Shown here one piece after another: positions 44,891 to 54,083 of a stretch of 64,000 nucleotides of DNA; position 1 is the stretch's first letter, and each line of letters starts with the position of its first letter. Origin of the DNA: DATGMS01 sp040905145 (lineage in GTDB: Bacteria; Bacteroidota; Bacteroidia; Cytophagales; Cyclobacteriaceae); NCBI GenBank assembly GCA_040905145.1, contig JBBDSC010000197.1, positions 1 to 64,000 of the forward strand, given 5' to 3'. A program made the translations under genes and the position numbers. Below the pieces are notes generated by a model. That model searched no databases. It had not been told where the DNA came from and saw only the letters and a list, made by a program, of their open reading frames with translations.

Positions 44891-45937
44891 TTAATCAATT
44901 AAGAAATTATTGACAAAAGTACTTTTCAATCCCAGCCAGGCCAGTAGGAACAATATTCCCCAAAACAAATAAACCCGGTAGTAATCAAGGGTTTCCCGGT
45001 ACCTGGTTTCTATTATTTCAGCTTTTTCCAGTTGGTCAATTTGTGCAAAAATATTTTCCAGGGCTTGATCATCGGAAGCCCTGAAGAATTCCGCGTTTCC
45101 TATCCTGGCGATATCCCTCAATGTAGCTTCGTTCAAATAACTTTCTATCATTTGGGGCCTTCCAAAAAAGTCGGTGCCATAAGGGACCATTCCATCCTTG
45201 CCCACCGCAATCGTATAGATTTTTATTTCCATGGCTGTTGCCAACTCTGCGGCAAAGATAGGATCTACGTTTCCTGCATTATTGTCCCCGTCACTGATCA
45301 GTACCATTACTTTTGATTTTGCCTTAGATTCCCGCATCCTGTTGGTTGCGGCAGCTAAGGCGCTGCCGATCGCAGTGCCTTTGGCATCCATCATATCAAA
45401 ATTGATGTCTTCGATCAAGTTGGTAAGCAGTTCGTAATCTGTAGTTAAAGGGGACAGGGAATAAGCCTCCCCCGCAAAGATGACCATGCCAATTCTATCT
45501 CCAAACCTGCCATTGATAAACTGGATGGCTGTTTCTTTGGCGGCTTCCAACCTATTGGGCTCGAAATCCTGTAGGTCCATGGACTCTGATATATCCAGGA
45601 CGAGCATAATATCAATGCCCTCTGTGTATTGTTCTACCTTTTCGTTGGAGCGTTGGGGCCTCGCCAGTGCAATGACTACCATCCACAAGGAAAGCAAAAA
45701 GAAAAGGGTGGGGATCAGCCTTAAATACGTCCAAGAGGTGCTTTTCGACACCATTTTGGGTATGGAGAGTTCCAGGACAGGGTTTTTGAGCAGTTTAATG
45801 AATTTTCTGAGCAGCATGATCAGCGGGACCAACCACAATAAATGCAGGGCCCAGAGATTTTCCCATTCAAAGGATCGGAAGGTTTCCGGAGTAAACCAAT
45901 TCCATGAAATAAATTCATTGATATCATTCATGTTCAT
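44891..45937 (-). CDS. BatA-like von Willebrand factor A domain membrane protein
   Basis: 348 residues. Two N-terminal hydrophobic segments (ALHLLWLVPLIMLL, LIPTLFFLLSLWMVVIALA) are followed by a VWA domain with a MIDAS motif (DIMLVLDISESMDL, later SDGDNNAG) and a C-terminal membrane helix (VYLFWGILFLLAWLGL). It fits the Bat (Bacteroides aerotolerance) operon proteins that bind each other in the envelope. The start overlaps the preceding gene by 14 bp. Confidence 0.88.
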   Translation of the reverse strand: MNMNDINEFISWNWFTPETFRSFEWENLWALHLLWLVPLIMLLRKFIKLLKNPVLELSIPKMVSKSTSWTYLRLIPTLFFLLSLWMVVIALARPQRSNEKVEQYTEGIDIMLVLDISESMDLQDFEPNRLEAAKETAIQFINGRFGDRIGMVIFAGEAYSLSPLTTDYELLTNLIEDINFDMMDAKGTAIGSALAAATNRMRESKAKSKVMVLISDGDNNAGNVDPIFAAELATAMEIKIYTIAVGKDGMVPYGTDFFGRPQMIESYLNEATLRDIARIGNAEFFRASDDQALENIFAQIDQLEKAEIIETRYRETLDYYRVYLFWGILFLLAWLGLKSTFVNNFLID

Positions 45938-46823
45938 GGTATGCTTTTATTTTTTGGTGAAAAGTTGCGGTATTGATTTTCTCTAGGTTATCGCATGCCT
46001 GTTGTACATCTTCTGCCGGCCTATCGGCATAGATGATCAGCTCAATTTTTCTGAAATCCTGCAATATTTCAGGCATTTCCAGATAGATGGCGGTCTCCGT
46101 GGCCGTCCATTCTTTAAATGGTTTGTTGGTCAGCGCTTCCATGCGGCTTTTCCATAAGCCGAGAAGTTCATCAGCAGCCTCTAGTGAAGGATTGGTGATA
46201 AATGCCGTTTTGACCTTGTCCCATCGTGTCAGGAATTTTTTCTGCTTTTTCTTTTCCAGGTAAATAAGCCAGCTTATCTTGGCTTTCTTGCCAAAGATCA
46301 AAAACAGCAACAGGCTGGAGATGAAAACAAGGGAGAGGCCAATGATTAAATAAGGATAGTTGAAATCCTTCTTTATGGGCTGGTACCGATTGGTTTCCTT
46401 GAAGGCCAATTCATCCGGCATTTCATCGATAGTCAATTTTAGATGAAGAAGGCCTTCCTCAGGCAGATGGCTAATGCTGTCGTATCTTAATATTTCAAAA
46501 ACGGGAAGCTTATATTTTTTAATGGGATCAAGTGAAAAATTGGAAAGATAATAAATGGCACTGTCCAAGGTGAGACTGTCTTCGGTAAAGGAAGTGAAGG
46601 TTTCTTTACCCAGATATTCCATGCTTCCAAACTGGAAGGTAGAGTCGGGGAACAATACATTTATCTCCGGTGGATAAGTGGCTTTGAGAACATAGCCTAC
46701 TTTTTCTCCCAGCATCGCAGAGTCCTGAAGGAAATAGCCCTCCACTTTAAGCTCCTGAGCCTGGGCAAAATGACTTACGACCAATAATAAAAAGCTATAA
46801 ATAAATCCTTTGATATTACCCAC
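45924..46823 (-). CDS. Bat-operon membrane protein (DUF4381/BatD-like)
   Basis: 299 residues. The signal peptide (to HFAQAQELK) is followed by a beta-sandwich periplasmic part (LKVEGYFLQDSAMLGEKVGY), a membrane helix (YLIIGLSLVFISSLLLFLIF), then a cytoplasmic basic/helical part (WLIYLEKKKQKKFLTRWDKV) resembling the DUF4381 region found between DUF58 and VWA genes. It is coupled on both sides by overlaps of 8 and 14 bp, so it is the middle gene of a three-gene operon. Confidence 0.75.
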   Translation of the reverse strand: MGNIKGFIYSFLLLVVSHFAQAQELKVEGYFLQDSAMLGEKVGYVLKATYPPEINVLFPDSTFQFGSMEYLGKETFTSFTEDSLTLDSAIYYLSNFSLDPIKKYKLPVFEILRYDSISHLPEEGLLHLKLTIDEMPDELAFKETNRYQPIKKDFNYPYLIIGLSLVFISSLLLFLIFGKKAKISWLIYLEKKKQKKFLTRWDKVKTAFITNPSLEAADELLGLWKSRMEALTNKPFKEWTATETAIYLEMPEILQDFRKIELIIYADRPAEDVQQACDNLEKINTATFHQKIKAYHEHE

Positions 46824-47694
46824 GTTTCATGGTTTTGTTTCTGTATTTAAATAATTCTATCAAGGGTAGGACGATGTCCTGCTTGGTATCGATGGGAAGG
46901 TAATTGATTTGGTTCTTTTTACATATTTCTTTAAGGGAGGCTCTTTCAGCCGTGAAGGTTTGGGATATTTTTTTCGAAAAACTTCCGAAAGCGGTATTTA
47001 CCCAGGTGGTCTTACCCTCTTCTTTATCATATACTGGGATAATCCCCAAAGAAGGCAGGGCCGACTCCCGGGGATCTGTTAATTGAATGGCTACAAGATC
47101 ATGCTTTTCTGCCAATGCTTTAAAAGGCCTTTTGTAATCCTCATCTATAAAATCCGAGATAACGATAATGATGCTCCTCTTTTTGATAAGGTTCAGCGAA
47201 AAGGTAAACATCTCCCCCAGGTCGGTCTTATAGGATTTATTTACATGATTGAATATTCCCTTAATTATTTTCACCCCTTGTTTGGGACCTTTTCCCGGAA
47301 GGATTACTTTTTCTTTTTCATCGGAAAAAGAAAGGAGGGCAACTTGGCTGCCTTCATGGATTGCCGCCAAAGTTAATACACCCGCAACTTCTTTTCCCAG
47401 ATCGATTTTTTTCCTTCCCGCATCACCGATATCCTGTGACCCACTGATGTCAAGAAGAAAATATACCGACTGATCTTTGTCCTCTTTGAAAGTTTTTACA
47501 AAAGTCCCATGCCCTTTGGCCGAAACTTTCCATTCTATGGTGCGGACATCGTCTCCGTATTGGTAGGGCCTTAAATCGTCAAATTCCAATCCTGCCCCTT
47601 TAAAAATGGACTGATAATCCCCCTGAAGGTGATTATTGGCCACTTTTCTGATCATGATCTCGTATTTTCTAAGTTTTTTAAGGAGTTGATTCAT
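46816..47694 (-). CDS. DUF58 domain protein of the Bat operon
   Basis: 292 residues. GLEFDDLRPYQYGDDVRTIE with WKVSAKGHGTFVKTFKEDKD is the DUF58 core, and a VWA-like segment follows (SVYFLLDISGSQDIGDAG, IIIVISDFIDEDYKRPFKAL). DUF58 proteins work with MoxR ATPases and VWA proteins in envelope stress or complex assembly. No MoxR gene is visible upstream; the adjacent gene (47802) is divergent, so the operon starts here and lacks a MoxR gene locally. Confidence 0.88.
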   Translation of the reverse strand: MNQLLKKLRKYEIMIRKVANNHLQGDYQSIFKGAGLEFDDLRPYQYGDDVRTIEWKVSAKGHGTFVKTFKEDKDQSVYFLLDISGSQDIGDAGRKKIDLGKEVAGVLTLAAIHEGSQVALLSFSDEKEKVILPGKGPKQGVKIIKGIFNHVNKSYKTDLGEMFTFSLNLIKKRSIIIVISDFIDEDYKRPFKALAEKHDLVAIQLTDPRESALPSLGIIPVYDKEEGKTTWVNTAFGSFSKKISQTFTAERASLKEICKKNQINYLPIDTKQDIVLPLIELFKYRNKTMKRG

Positions 47695-47764
47695 TAGTCA
47701 GTTCTTTCCAAAGGGCTAATTTAGTGGACTCAGTTGAATAATAAAACGAGTTACTGATTACTTG

Positions 47765-47797
47765 TTGCCTAAATTTCACTGGAAATGGGTAATTTTG
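47765..47797 (+). promoter_or_regulatory. Promoter of the DUF4296-mutS2 unit
   Basis: TTG (47765-47767), 22 nt, then TAATTTTG (47790-47797), a good -33/-7 pair. The GTG start at 47802 is only 4 nt further, so the transcript would be almost leaderless. Confidence 0.55.
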
Positions 47798-47801
47798 CAG
47801 G

Positions 47802-48140
47802 GTGAAAAAGATAATCATTATAGTTTTGGCCGTTTCTTTTGGCTATTCATGTTCCTCTGACTCCAAGCCAAAAGGCATTTTGTCCGAGGATAAAATGGTG
47901 GAGGTTCTAGTGGATATCCATATGGCTGAAGGAATGGCAAGTTCCTTGTCTATTCCTTTTGATTCTTCTAAAAAGATATACCCTCTTTTAGAAAAGGAGG
48001 TTTTCCGTAAACATCAAATAGCCGACAGTGTTTATATGGAAAGTTTTCAATATTACCTGAGAGATTCGAGAAAAATGGAGAGCATCTATGCAAGGACAAT
48101 CGACTCGTTGGCGCTTAAAGAAAAGATAGGAGATCAATAA
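47802..48140 (+). CDS. DUF4296 lipoprotein
   Basis: 112 residues starting at GTG, which gives a good lipoprotein signal (IIIIVLAVSFGYSCSS). DKMVEVLVDIHMAEGMA, the DSVYMESFQYYLRDSRKMES segment and the rest fit DUF4296, a small Bacteroidota lipoprotein family of unknown role. A MutS2 gene begins 3 bp after its stop; they are likely co-transcribed. Confidence 0.85.
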   Translation: MKKIIIIVLAVSFGYSCSSDSKPKGILSEDKMVEVLVDIHMAEGMASSLSIPFDSSKKIYPLLEKEVFRKHQIADSVYMESFQYYLRDSRKMESIYARTIDSLALKEKIGDQ

Positions 48141-48143
48141 ATT

Positions 48144-50528
48144 ATGTTATATCCGGTCAATCTTGAGAGCAAGATTAATTTTGATAAGATCAAAGATTTA
48201 ATAAAAGTTGAATGCAGTAGTACTTTAGGGACTGATTTTGTAAGCAAGATCTTCTTTGTAAAAGATATCAAATTAGTCAACCGCCTTTTGGACCAAACAG
48301 AAGAGTTCAGGAAAATTATCCTTTCGGGTGAAATCTTCCCTGCTTCCAATTTCCTCAATATCCACCCTTATCTGAACAAAGCAAGGGTGGAAGGTACCTA
48401 CCTATATGAGGATGAGTTTCATGAAATAAGATTGTCGCTGGTCACTTTAAAAGGCTGTGTAGACTTTTTCAATAAATTTCAGGAGGATTACCCACAGTTG
48501 TTTCAGCTATTGGGCATGGTTTCATTGGATGACACTTTGCTCAGGGCTATTGAAAGGATACTTGATGATAAAGGAAAGATAAAGAACAATGCCACCAAGG
48601 AGCTTGCCCTTATCCGTACGCAAATGATTTACGAGGAGAGCAGGTTAAGAAAAGTGTTGGACAGCATATTCAGATCAGCAAAAGCCAAAGGATACACTCC
48701 GGATGATGCTTCGATCACTATCCGGGGGGGCAGAATGGTCATGCCTGTCCTGGCAGAGAACAAGCGCAAGATCAAGGGTTTTATCCATGATGAATCCGCA
48801 ACAGGCCAAACGGTTTTTATGGAACCCGCGGAGGTATTGGATATTAATAATGAGCTTAAAGAGTTGGAGTATATGGAGCGAAGGGAGGTTCAGAAAATAC
48901 TCACGCAGCTTACCGATACCCTGAGGACATTTGATCCTGAGCTTCGCCAGGCTTTTCATTTCTTGGGATCGGTTGATTTTATCCGGGCCAAGGCCAAGTT
49001 TGCTTTAAAAATTAAGGCCAACAGGCCCATTATAGAGAAAACAAAAGGCATTGAATGGATCAATGCCCGCCATCCGCTTTTGGAGATGGCACTGAAGCAA
49101 CAGCAAAAAGAAATTGTTCCGTTAGAGGTAAGTCTAGACCATAATAAAAGGCTTTTGGTAATTTCCGGACCCAATGCAGGAGGGAAATCTGTGACTTTGA
49201 AAACAGTTGCCCTTCTTCAATACATGGTGCAGTGTGGACTGCTTATTCCCGTGGAGCCCCATTCTAAATGCAGCCTTTTTGACAATTTCTTTATTGATAT
49301 CGGGGATGAGCAGAACATTGAAAATGACCTGAGTACCTATAGCTCTCACTTGATGAGCATGAAATATTTCACACAGTTTGCGGATAAAAAAACAATTTTT
49401 TTTATTGATGAATTTGGAACAGGAACGGAACCGCAATTTGGGGGAGCCATAGCAGAAGCCATACTGATCGCTTTAAATAAATCAGGGGCTTACGGTATCA
49501 TCACTACTCATTACGGTAACCTAAAGCAAATTGCCGCAAAAAGCCAGGGGATGGTCAATGGGGCCATGCGCTACGACGTGGATCAATTGGAACCGCTTTA
49601 CCAGCTTGAAATCGGGAAGCCTGGAAGTTCCTTTGCTTTGGAAATTGCCACAAAAATTGGAATTTCAAAGGAGATCATAGCTTATGCCAAAGAACAAATC
49701 GGTGAAGAACGGGTGAGGTATGATAAATTGCTGAACAAGCTCGAGTCTGAAAAAAACAAATATGAACAGGTGTTGTTGGAAACCCAAAGGAAGGACCGGC
49801 TACTTGGGACCAGGCTTCAGGAGTACAATGATTTGAAGACAACCATAGAGGCCAATAAAAAAGAGTTGATCCAACAGGCAAAAGTACAGGCAAAGGGTAT
49901 ATTGGATGAGGCCAATAGGAAAATAGAAGAAACCATACGCACGATCAAAGAAAATCAGGCGGACAAGAAGACGACTCAAAAGGCCAGAAAAGAACTTGAA
50001 GAGATGAAAGGAGCCTTCAAACCCGATAAACCCCGGGTGCGGCAACCCGAAATAAAAGTAGTGGAAGGGGAGATCAAACCGGGCGATTACGTTCGGTTAA
50101 AAGATAGTGGTACCATGGCGGAAGTCATTTCCATCAAAAGCAATGATGTGGAGATCAGCATAGGGGAGCTGAAATCCAACGTGAAGTTAAATAGGCTCGA
50201 AAAGATTTCCAATACTGCGCTAAAGAAAGAGAAAAAAGCCATTGGACGAAGAACAGGTTATGATACCCATTCCAAAATGGCGGACTTCTCGCCCAATCTT
50301 GATATTAGGGGAAAGCGGGGGGAAGAGATATTGCCCTTAATCCAGAATTTTATCGATGATGGTCATATGCTGGGGCTAAATGACCTGAGGGTAGTCCATG
50401 GCAAGGGGGATGGAATTCTCCGGGAAGTAACTAGAAATCTCTTGCAGGGGATGTCCAGCGTGGCCAAATACCAGGACGAACATGTGGACAGAGGTGGATC
50501 AGGGGTTACTTTAGTCACATTACGGTAA
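48144..50528 (+). CDS. mutS2: MutS2 DNA-binding ATPase/endonuclease
   Basis: 794 residues. It lacks the MutS mismatch domain I, as MutS2 does. The core and clamp are followed by Walker A GPNAGGKSVTLK (342-353), FIDEFGTGTEP (Walker B) and TTHYGNLK. A long coiled region (ETQRKDRLLGTRLQEYNDL, EANRKIEETIRTIKENQ) is followed by the C-terminal Smr domain (LDIRGKRGEE, VVHGKGDG), which carries nuclease activity. It suppresses recombination or rescues collided ribosomes in other bacteria. Confidence 0.95.
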   Translation: MLYPVNLESKINFDKIKDLIKVECSSTLGTDFVSKIFFVKDIKLVNRLLDQTEEFRKIILSGEIFPASNFLNIHPYLNKARVEGTYLYEDEFHEIRLSLVTLKGCVDFFNKFQEDYPQLFQLLGMVSLDDTLLRAIERILDDKGKIKNNATKELALIRTQMIYEESRLRKVLDSIFRSAKAKGYTPDDASITIRGGRMVMPVLAENKRKIKGFIHDESATGQTVFMEPAEVLDINNELKELEYMERREVQKILTQLTDTLRTFDPELRQAFHFLGSVDFIRAKAKFALKIKANRPIIEKTKGIEWINARHPLLEMALKQQQKEIVPLEVSLDHNKRLLVISGPNAGGKSVTLKTVALLQYMVQCGLLIPVEPHSKCSLFDNFFIDIGDEQNIENDLSTYSSHLMSMKYFTQFADKKTIFFIDEFGTGTEPQFGGAIAEAILIALNKSGAYGIITTHYGNLKQIAAKSQGMVNGAMRYDVDQLEPLYQLEIGKPGSSFALEIATKIGISKEIIAYAKEQIGEERVRYDKLLNKLESEKNKYEQVLLETQRKDRLLGTRLQEYNDLKTTIEANKKELIQQAKVQAKGILDEANRKIEETIRTIKENQADKKTTQKARKELEEMKGAFKPDKPRVRQPEIKVVEGEIKPGDYVRLKDSGTMAEVISIKSNDVEISIGELKSNVKLNRLEKISNTALKKEKKAIGRRTGYDTHSKMADFSPNLDIRGKRGEEILPLIQNFIDDGHMLGLNDLRVVHGKGDGILREVTRNLLQGMSSVAKYQDEHVDRGGSGVTLVTLR

Positions 50529-50533
50529 AAGTA

Positions 50534-50621
50534 TTAACCACAGAAGACCACAGAGTCACACAAAGTTTTTATCAAGGTTTAACCACAGATAGGCACAGAT
50601 TAACACAGAGAAGAAATAAGG
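50534..50621. repeat. ACCACAGA-type intergenic repeats
   Basis: TTAACCACAGA occurs at 50534-50544 and again at 50579-50589, 45 bp apart, with further CACAGA/CACAGAG words between and after (CACAGAGTCACACAAAG, CACAGATTAACACAGAGAAG). Such tracts are common in spacers of several bacterial phyla. No gene is present in 50529-50699. Confidence 0.5.
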
Positions 50622-50699
50622 CTTTGTACCTTCTTTGTGGTTATTATAATCTCCACAATCCCGGGAATAAAATATTAATTTATAAATCTTTATTCCATT

Positions 50700-51182
50700 T
50701 CAATTCTTGACCAATTCAAAAACATAAGAACCTGCCAGTGCGTTGATCCGGCCATTTGCAGGCACAGGGACAGTAAACATTAATATTAGCTTATCGTCTG
50801 TTCTGGTAAATGATATTTCTTTGCCTGCGGCGGGTTGTGTACCTGTCAGCTGTATTTTATCAAAGTTGTTCCCGGCAAAAGACCAATTTCCATTTTGATC
50901 AAAAAGAGGATTAGAGGTTGTCGTATAGGTTTTGTTGGTTTCCCCTGTAGCCAATCTTAATTCAAACTCTGAATAGGTGTCGGCGGCTGATTGGCCATCT
51001 TTGGTTACCGACCCGCCATTGGCTACTACCCAGTTGATATTGGAACTTCCGGTAAGTGCTTCAATGGCCATTTGTTCATCAGTTTTTTCCTTATCGGGAT
51101 CAGGACTATCATCTCCACCACAGGAAACCAGGAGTGGACCTACAGAAAGGAGAAAAAGAAGGTAGAGTAGTAATTTTTGCAT
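50700..51182 (-). CDS. Lipoprotein of unknown function
   Basis: 160 residues with a lipobox (VGPLLVSCGG), then an acidic linker and a beta-rich domain (INWVVANGGSVTKDGQSAAD, WSFAGNNFDKIQLTGTQPAA, DDKLILMFTVPVPANGRINA). It resembles lipocalin-like surface lipoproteins of Bacteroidota but no named family was recognised. Confidence 0.7.
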   Translation of the reverse strand: MQKLLLYLLFLLSVGPLLVSCGGDDSPDPDKEKTDEQMAIEALTGSSNINWVVANGGSVTKDGQSAADTYSEFELRLATGETNKTYTTTSNPLFDQNGNWSFAGNNFDKIQLTGTQPAAGKEISFTRTDDKLILMFTVPVPANGRINALAGSYVFELVKN

Positions 51183-51227
51183 GGTTAAATAAAAAGAATA
51201 TTTTAAAGTTAATCAACTTCTTAGCAA

Positions 51228-51863
51228 TCAAAGCAAAGATTTCGCCTTGTAATTTTCTATATGTAGAATTTGATCACAAAAAGAATATTCCCTTGGATCA
51301 TTGGAACAAATAAAAATAGTTTTATCGGTCCCATAGTTTTGTATTAAATCCAGATACCAGGCTATTCCTTTTTGATCAAGATTGGAAACCGGCTCATCCA
51401 ACAACAGTAAGGGCACGTCTGAGAAAAAACATAATCCCAATTTCAGTCTTTGCTTCATTCCTGAAGAAAAATAAAGAATTTGTTTATTCAGGGACGTTTC
51501 CAAATACATGATTTTGGAAATTTCCTGGATGTCCAACCCACTGACTACATTTTTAAATTTGAAGTGGAAATCCAACAACTCCTTCAGCGTGTATTCTTCA
51601 GGCAGTTCCAGATAAGGGGCACTAATAGTCAGTAACTTATATATATCCGATTCCTGTACAGGCTTTTCATTGAATGAATAAGCCCCTTTTCCTTCAGTAA
51701 AGGGAATCTGGCCGGAAAGGCATTTTAAAAAAGTGGATTTCCCTGAACCATTACTCCCAGTTATGGCTATTTTTGCACGGGAAGGAATGTGGAGGCTTAG
51801 ATTTTTGAATATCCACTCATATTGGTATCTTTTACCTGCTTCTGAAAGCTTGATTTCCAACAT
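51228..51863 (-). CDS. ABC transporter ATPase, CcmA-like
   Basis: 211 residues, compact. Walker A GSNGSGKSTFLKCL, signature YFSSGMKQRLKLGL (SSGMKQ instead of LSGGQ), Walker B PLLLLDEPVSNLDQKG. It lies 3 bp after lpxA in the same direction, suggesting co-expression with lipid A genes, but the missing permease leaves its substrate open. The short variant with degenerate signature is typical of CcmA-type and gliding-motility-type ATPases. Confidence 0.87.
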   Translation of the reverse strand: MLEIKLSEAGKRYQYEWIFKNLSLHIPSRAKIAITGSNGSGKSTFLKCLSGQIPFTEGKGAYSFNEKPVQESDIYKLLTISAPYLELPEEYTLKELLDFHFKFKNVVSGLDIQEISKIMYLETSLNKQILYFSSGMKQRLKLGLCFFSDVPLLLLDEPVSNLDQKGIAWYLDLIQNYGTDKTIFICSNDPREYSFCDQILHIENYKAKSLL

Positions 51864-51866
51864 TGG

Positions 51867-52646
51867 TTAATTAATATATCCTTTCATAAGGCCCCTTTCT
51901 GAGGATCTGATGAAATTCACAATTTCGTCTCTTTCTTTGGTAGCAGGAAGGTTTACTTCTATTTCCTCCAAAGCCCGGCTATTGTTCAGGCTGTTGAGAA
52001 ATAAATAACGGTAGACTTCCTGAATATGATTGATGGTATCACCGGAAAAGCCCCTTCTCCTTAATCCCAAAGAATTGACCCCTGCATAACTTAAGGGTTC
52101 CCTTGCCGCTTTAGTAAATGGGGGCACATCTTTTCTAACCAAGGAGCCGCCGGAGATCATCGAATGCATGCCTATTTTCACGAATTGGTGAATGGCACTG
52201 CTTCCTCCTACAAATGCCCACTCGTCTATCGAGACATGACCGGCCACTTGGACGGTATTGGCAATGATTACATTATTCCCTATGGTGCAGTCGTGGGCAA
52301 TGTGCACATATGCCATCAAAAGGCAAAAGTTACCGATCTTGGTGATTTTTTTATCAATGGTGCCCCTATTGATGGTGACACATTCCCTGATGGTAGTGTT
52401 GTCCCCTATTTCAACTATAGATTCCTCACCATGAAATTTCAGATCCTGGGGGATGGCCGAAATTACTGCTCCGGGAAACACCTTACAGTTTTTACCAATC
52501 TTGGCTCCGGGATAAATGGTTACATTGGAACCTATCCAGGTACCTTCACCAATTTCAACATCTTCATGTATCGAAGTAAATGCTTCAATGGTGACATTTT
52601 CTCCAATCTTAGTATTTTCGTGTATTTCTGATAGTCTACTTATCAT
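51867..52646 (-). CDS. lpxA: Acyl-ACP--UDP-N-acetylglucosamine O-acyltransferase
   Basis: 259 residues. Left-handed beta-helix hexapeptide repeats (IHENTKIGENVTIEAF, IHEDVEIGEGTWIGSNV) and the LpxA-specific AYVHIAHDCTIGNNV, with the catalytic His in the AHDC context, then GGSSAIHQFVKIGMHSMISG. It performs the first step of lipid A synthesis, transferring an acyl chain to UDP-GlcNAc. Its start overlaps lpxC-fabZ by 4 bp. Confidence 0.95.
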   Translation of the reverse strand: MISRLSEIHENTKIGENVTIEAFTSIHEDVEIGEGTWIGSNVTIYPGAKIGKNCKVFPGAVISAIPQDLKFHGEESIVEIGDNTTIRECVTINRGTIDKKITKIGNFCLLMAYVHIAHDCTIGNNVIIANTVQVAGHVSIDEWAFVGGSSAIHQFVKIGMHSMISGGSLVRKDVPPFTKAAREPLSYAGVNSLGLRRRGFSGDTINHIQEVYRYLFLNSLNNSRALEEIEVNLPATKERDEIVNFIRSSERGLMKGYIN

Positions 52647-54037
52647 GCGTCTTTTCTTACAATACTGGCTGTCATGACAGCTTCACAAACTAAGGTATTT
52701 CCCACATAGGCCTCGCCTTTCATTTTGGCAATACCTCTTCTTATGGGGTATAATAATTCACACTTAAAAATGATAGTATCCCCTGGAAGAACCATTTTTC
52801 TGAATTTGCAATTTTCAATGCCAAGGAAGTAGGTCCAATAATTTTCCGGATCTTCCACAGAACTCAAAACTAAAATGCCGCCTGTCTGGGCCATAGCCTC
52901 TACTTGCAATACCCCGGGCATTACCGGGTTGTTAGGAAAATGTCCCATAAAGAACGGTTCATTAATAGTAACGTTCTTTACCCCAGCAACAACCGTTTCA
53001 TCCAGGTAAATAATTTTATCCAGCAATTGGAAAGGGTACCTGTGAGGTAGAATATTACTGATTTGGTTGATGTCCAATACGGGGGGGAGTTTAGGGTCAT
53101 AATGTGGGATATGACTTGGCCCGGCTTTTTCCATGGCCCGTTTTAATTTTTTGGCAAAGGCCACGTTAGCCGCATGGCCGGGCCTAGCCGCCAAGATCTG
53201 GGCTTTTAAGGGTCTTCCAACCAGAGCAAGATCGCCCACTACATCCAAAAGCTTATGTCTTGCAGGTTCATTTTTGTACCTTAATTCTACATTGTTCAAA
53301 ATTCCTTCTTTGCGGACTTCTACTTTTGGTTTGTTGAACATTTTTGCAAGGTGCTCCAGCTCTTTTTCTTCCACTACCCTGTCCACCACCACAATCGCAT
53401 TATTCAGGTCACCCCCTCTGATAAGGTTCTGGTTATAGAGCATCTCCAATTCGTGCAAAAAACAAAACGTCCGACAGGAAGCTATTTCATTTTTAAATTT
53501 ACTGATATCCGTAATAGAGGCGTGTTGACTTCCCAAGACCGGTGAGTTATAATCCACCATTACTGTAATCCGGTAATCATCCAAAGGCAAGGCCGCCATC
53601 TCCACTTCCCTTTCCGCGTCCCTATAATGGATACTTTCAGGAACTTCAAAAAACCTTCTTAAGGCGTTCTGTTCTTCAAAGCCTGCATCTTCCAATATAT
53701 TAATAAATTGGATGGAACTCCCATCCATGATGGGTGGTTCAGGCCCATCCAACTGGATAAGTACGTTGTCAACCTCCAATCCTACCAAGGCGGCGAGTAC
53801 ATGTTCAACTGTGAATACCCTGGCTCCGTTTTGCTCCAAGGTGGTACCTCTGGATACGTCCACAACATTGTCTACATCCGCATCCACCAAAGGGTGGCTT
53901 TCCAGGTCTATTCTTTGAAATTTATATCCATGGTTTGGTGGTGCAGGTAAAAATGTCATTGTGGCTAATACCCCAGTATGTAATCCTACACCGGAGACCG
54001 TAACTTGCTTTCCTATGGTATGTTGCTTTACTTTCAT
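52643..54037 (-). CDS. lpxC-fabZ: Bifunctional UDP-3-O-acyl-GlcNAc deacetylase / 3-hydroxyacyl-ACP dehydratase
   Basis: 464 residues, two fused enzymes, as in most Bacteroidota. LpxC part (1 to about 300): QHTIGKQVTVSGVGLHTGVL, FTVEHVLAALVGLEVDNVLI (zinc His), DGSSIQFI, and ARHKLLDVVGDLALVGRPL (zinc His and Asp). FabZ part (about 315-464): HRYPFQLLDKII and GHFPNNPVMPGVLQVEAMAQ with the catalytic His and Glu. It deacetylates the LpxA product and dehydrates 3-hydroxyacyl-ACP in fatty acid synthesis. Confidence 0.96.
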   Translation of the reverse strand: MKVKQHTIGKQVTVSGVGLHTGVLATMTFLPAPPNHGYKFQRIDLESHPLVDADVDNVVDVSRGTTLEQNGARVFTVEHVLAALVGLEVDNVLIQLDGPEPPIMDGSSIQFINILEDAGFEEQNALRRFFEVPESIHYRDAEREVEMAALPLDDYRITVMVDYNSPVLGSQHASITDISKFKNEIASCRTFCFLHELEMLYNQNLIRGGDLNNAIVVVDRVVEEKELEHLAKMFNKPKVEVRKEGILNNVELRYKNEPARHKLLDVVGDLALVGRPLKAQILAARPGHAANVAFAKKLKRAMEKAGPSHIPHYDPKLPPVLDINQISNILPHRYPFQLLDKIIYLDETVVAGVKNVTINEPFFMGHFPNNPVMPGVLQVEAMAQTGGILVLSSVEDPENYWTYFLGIENCKFRKMVLPGDTIIFKCELLYPIRRGIAKMKGEAYVGNTLVCEAVMTASIVRKDA

Positions 54038-54083
54038 TAAATATTTTGTTTTTGCGCAGCAAACTTCTGTTTTGATGGCAAAT

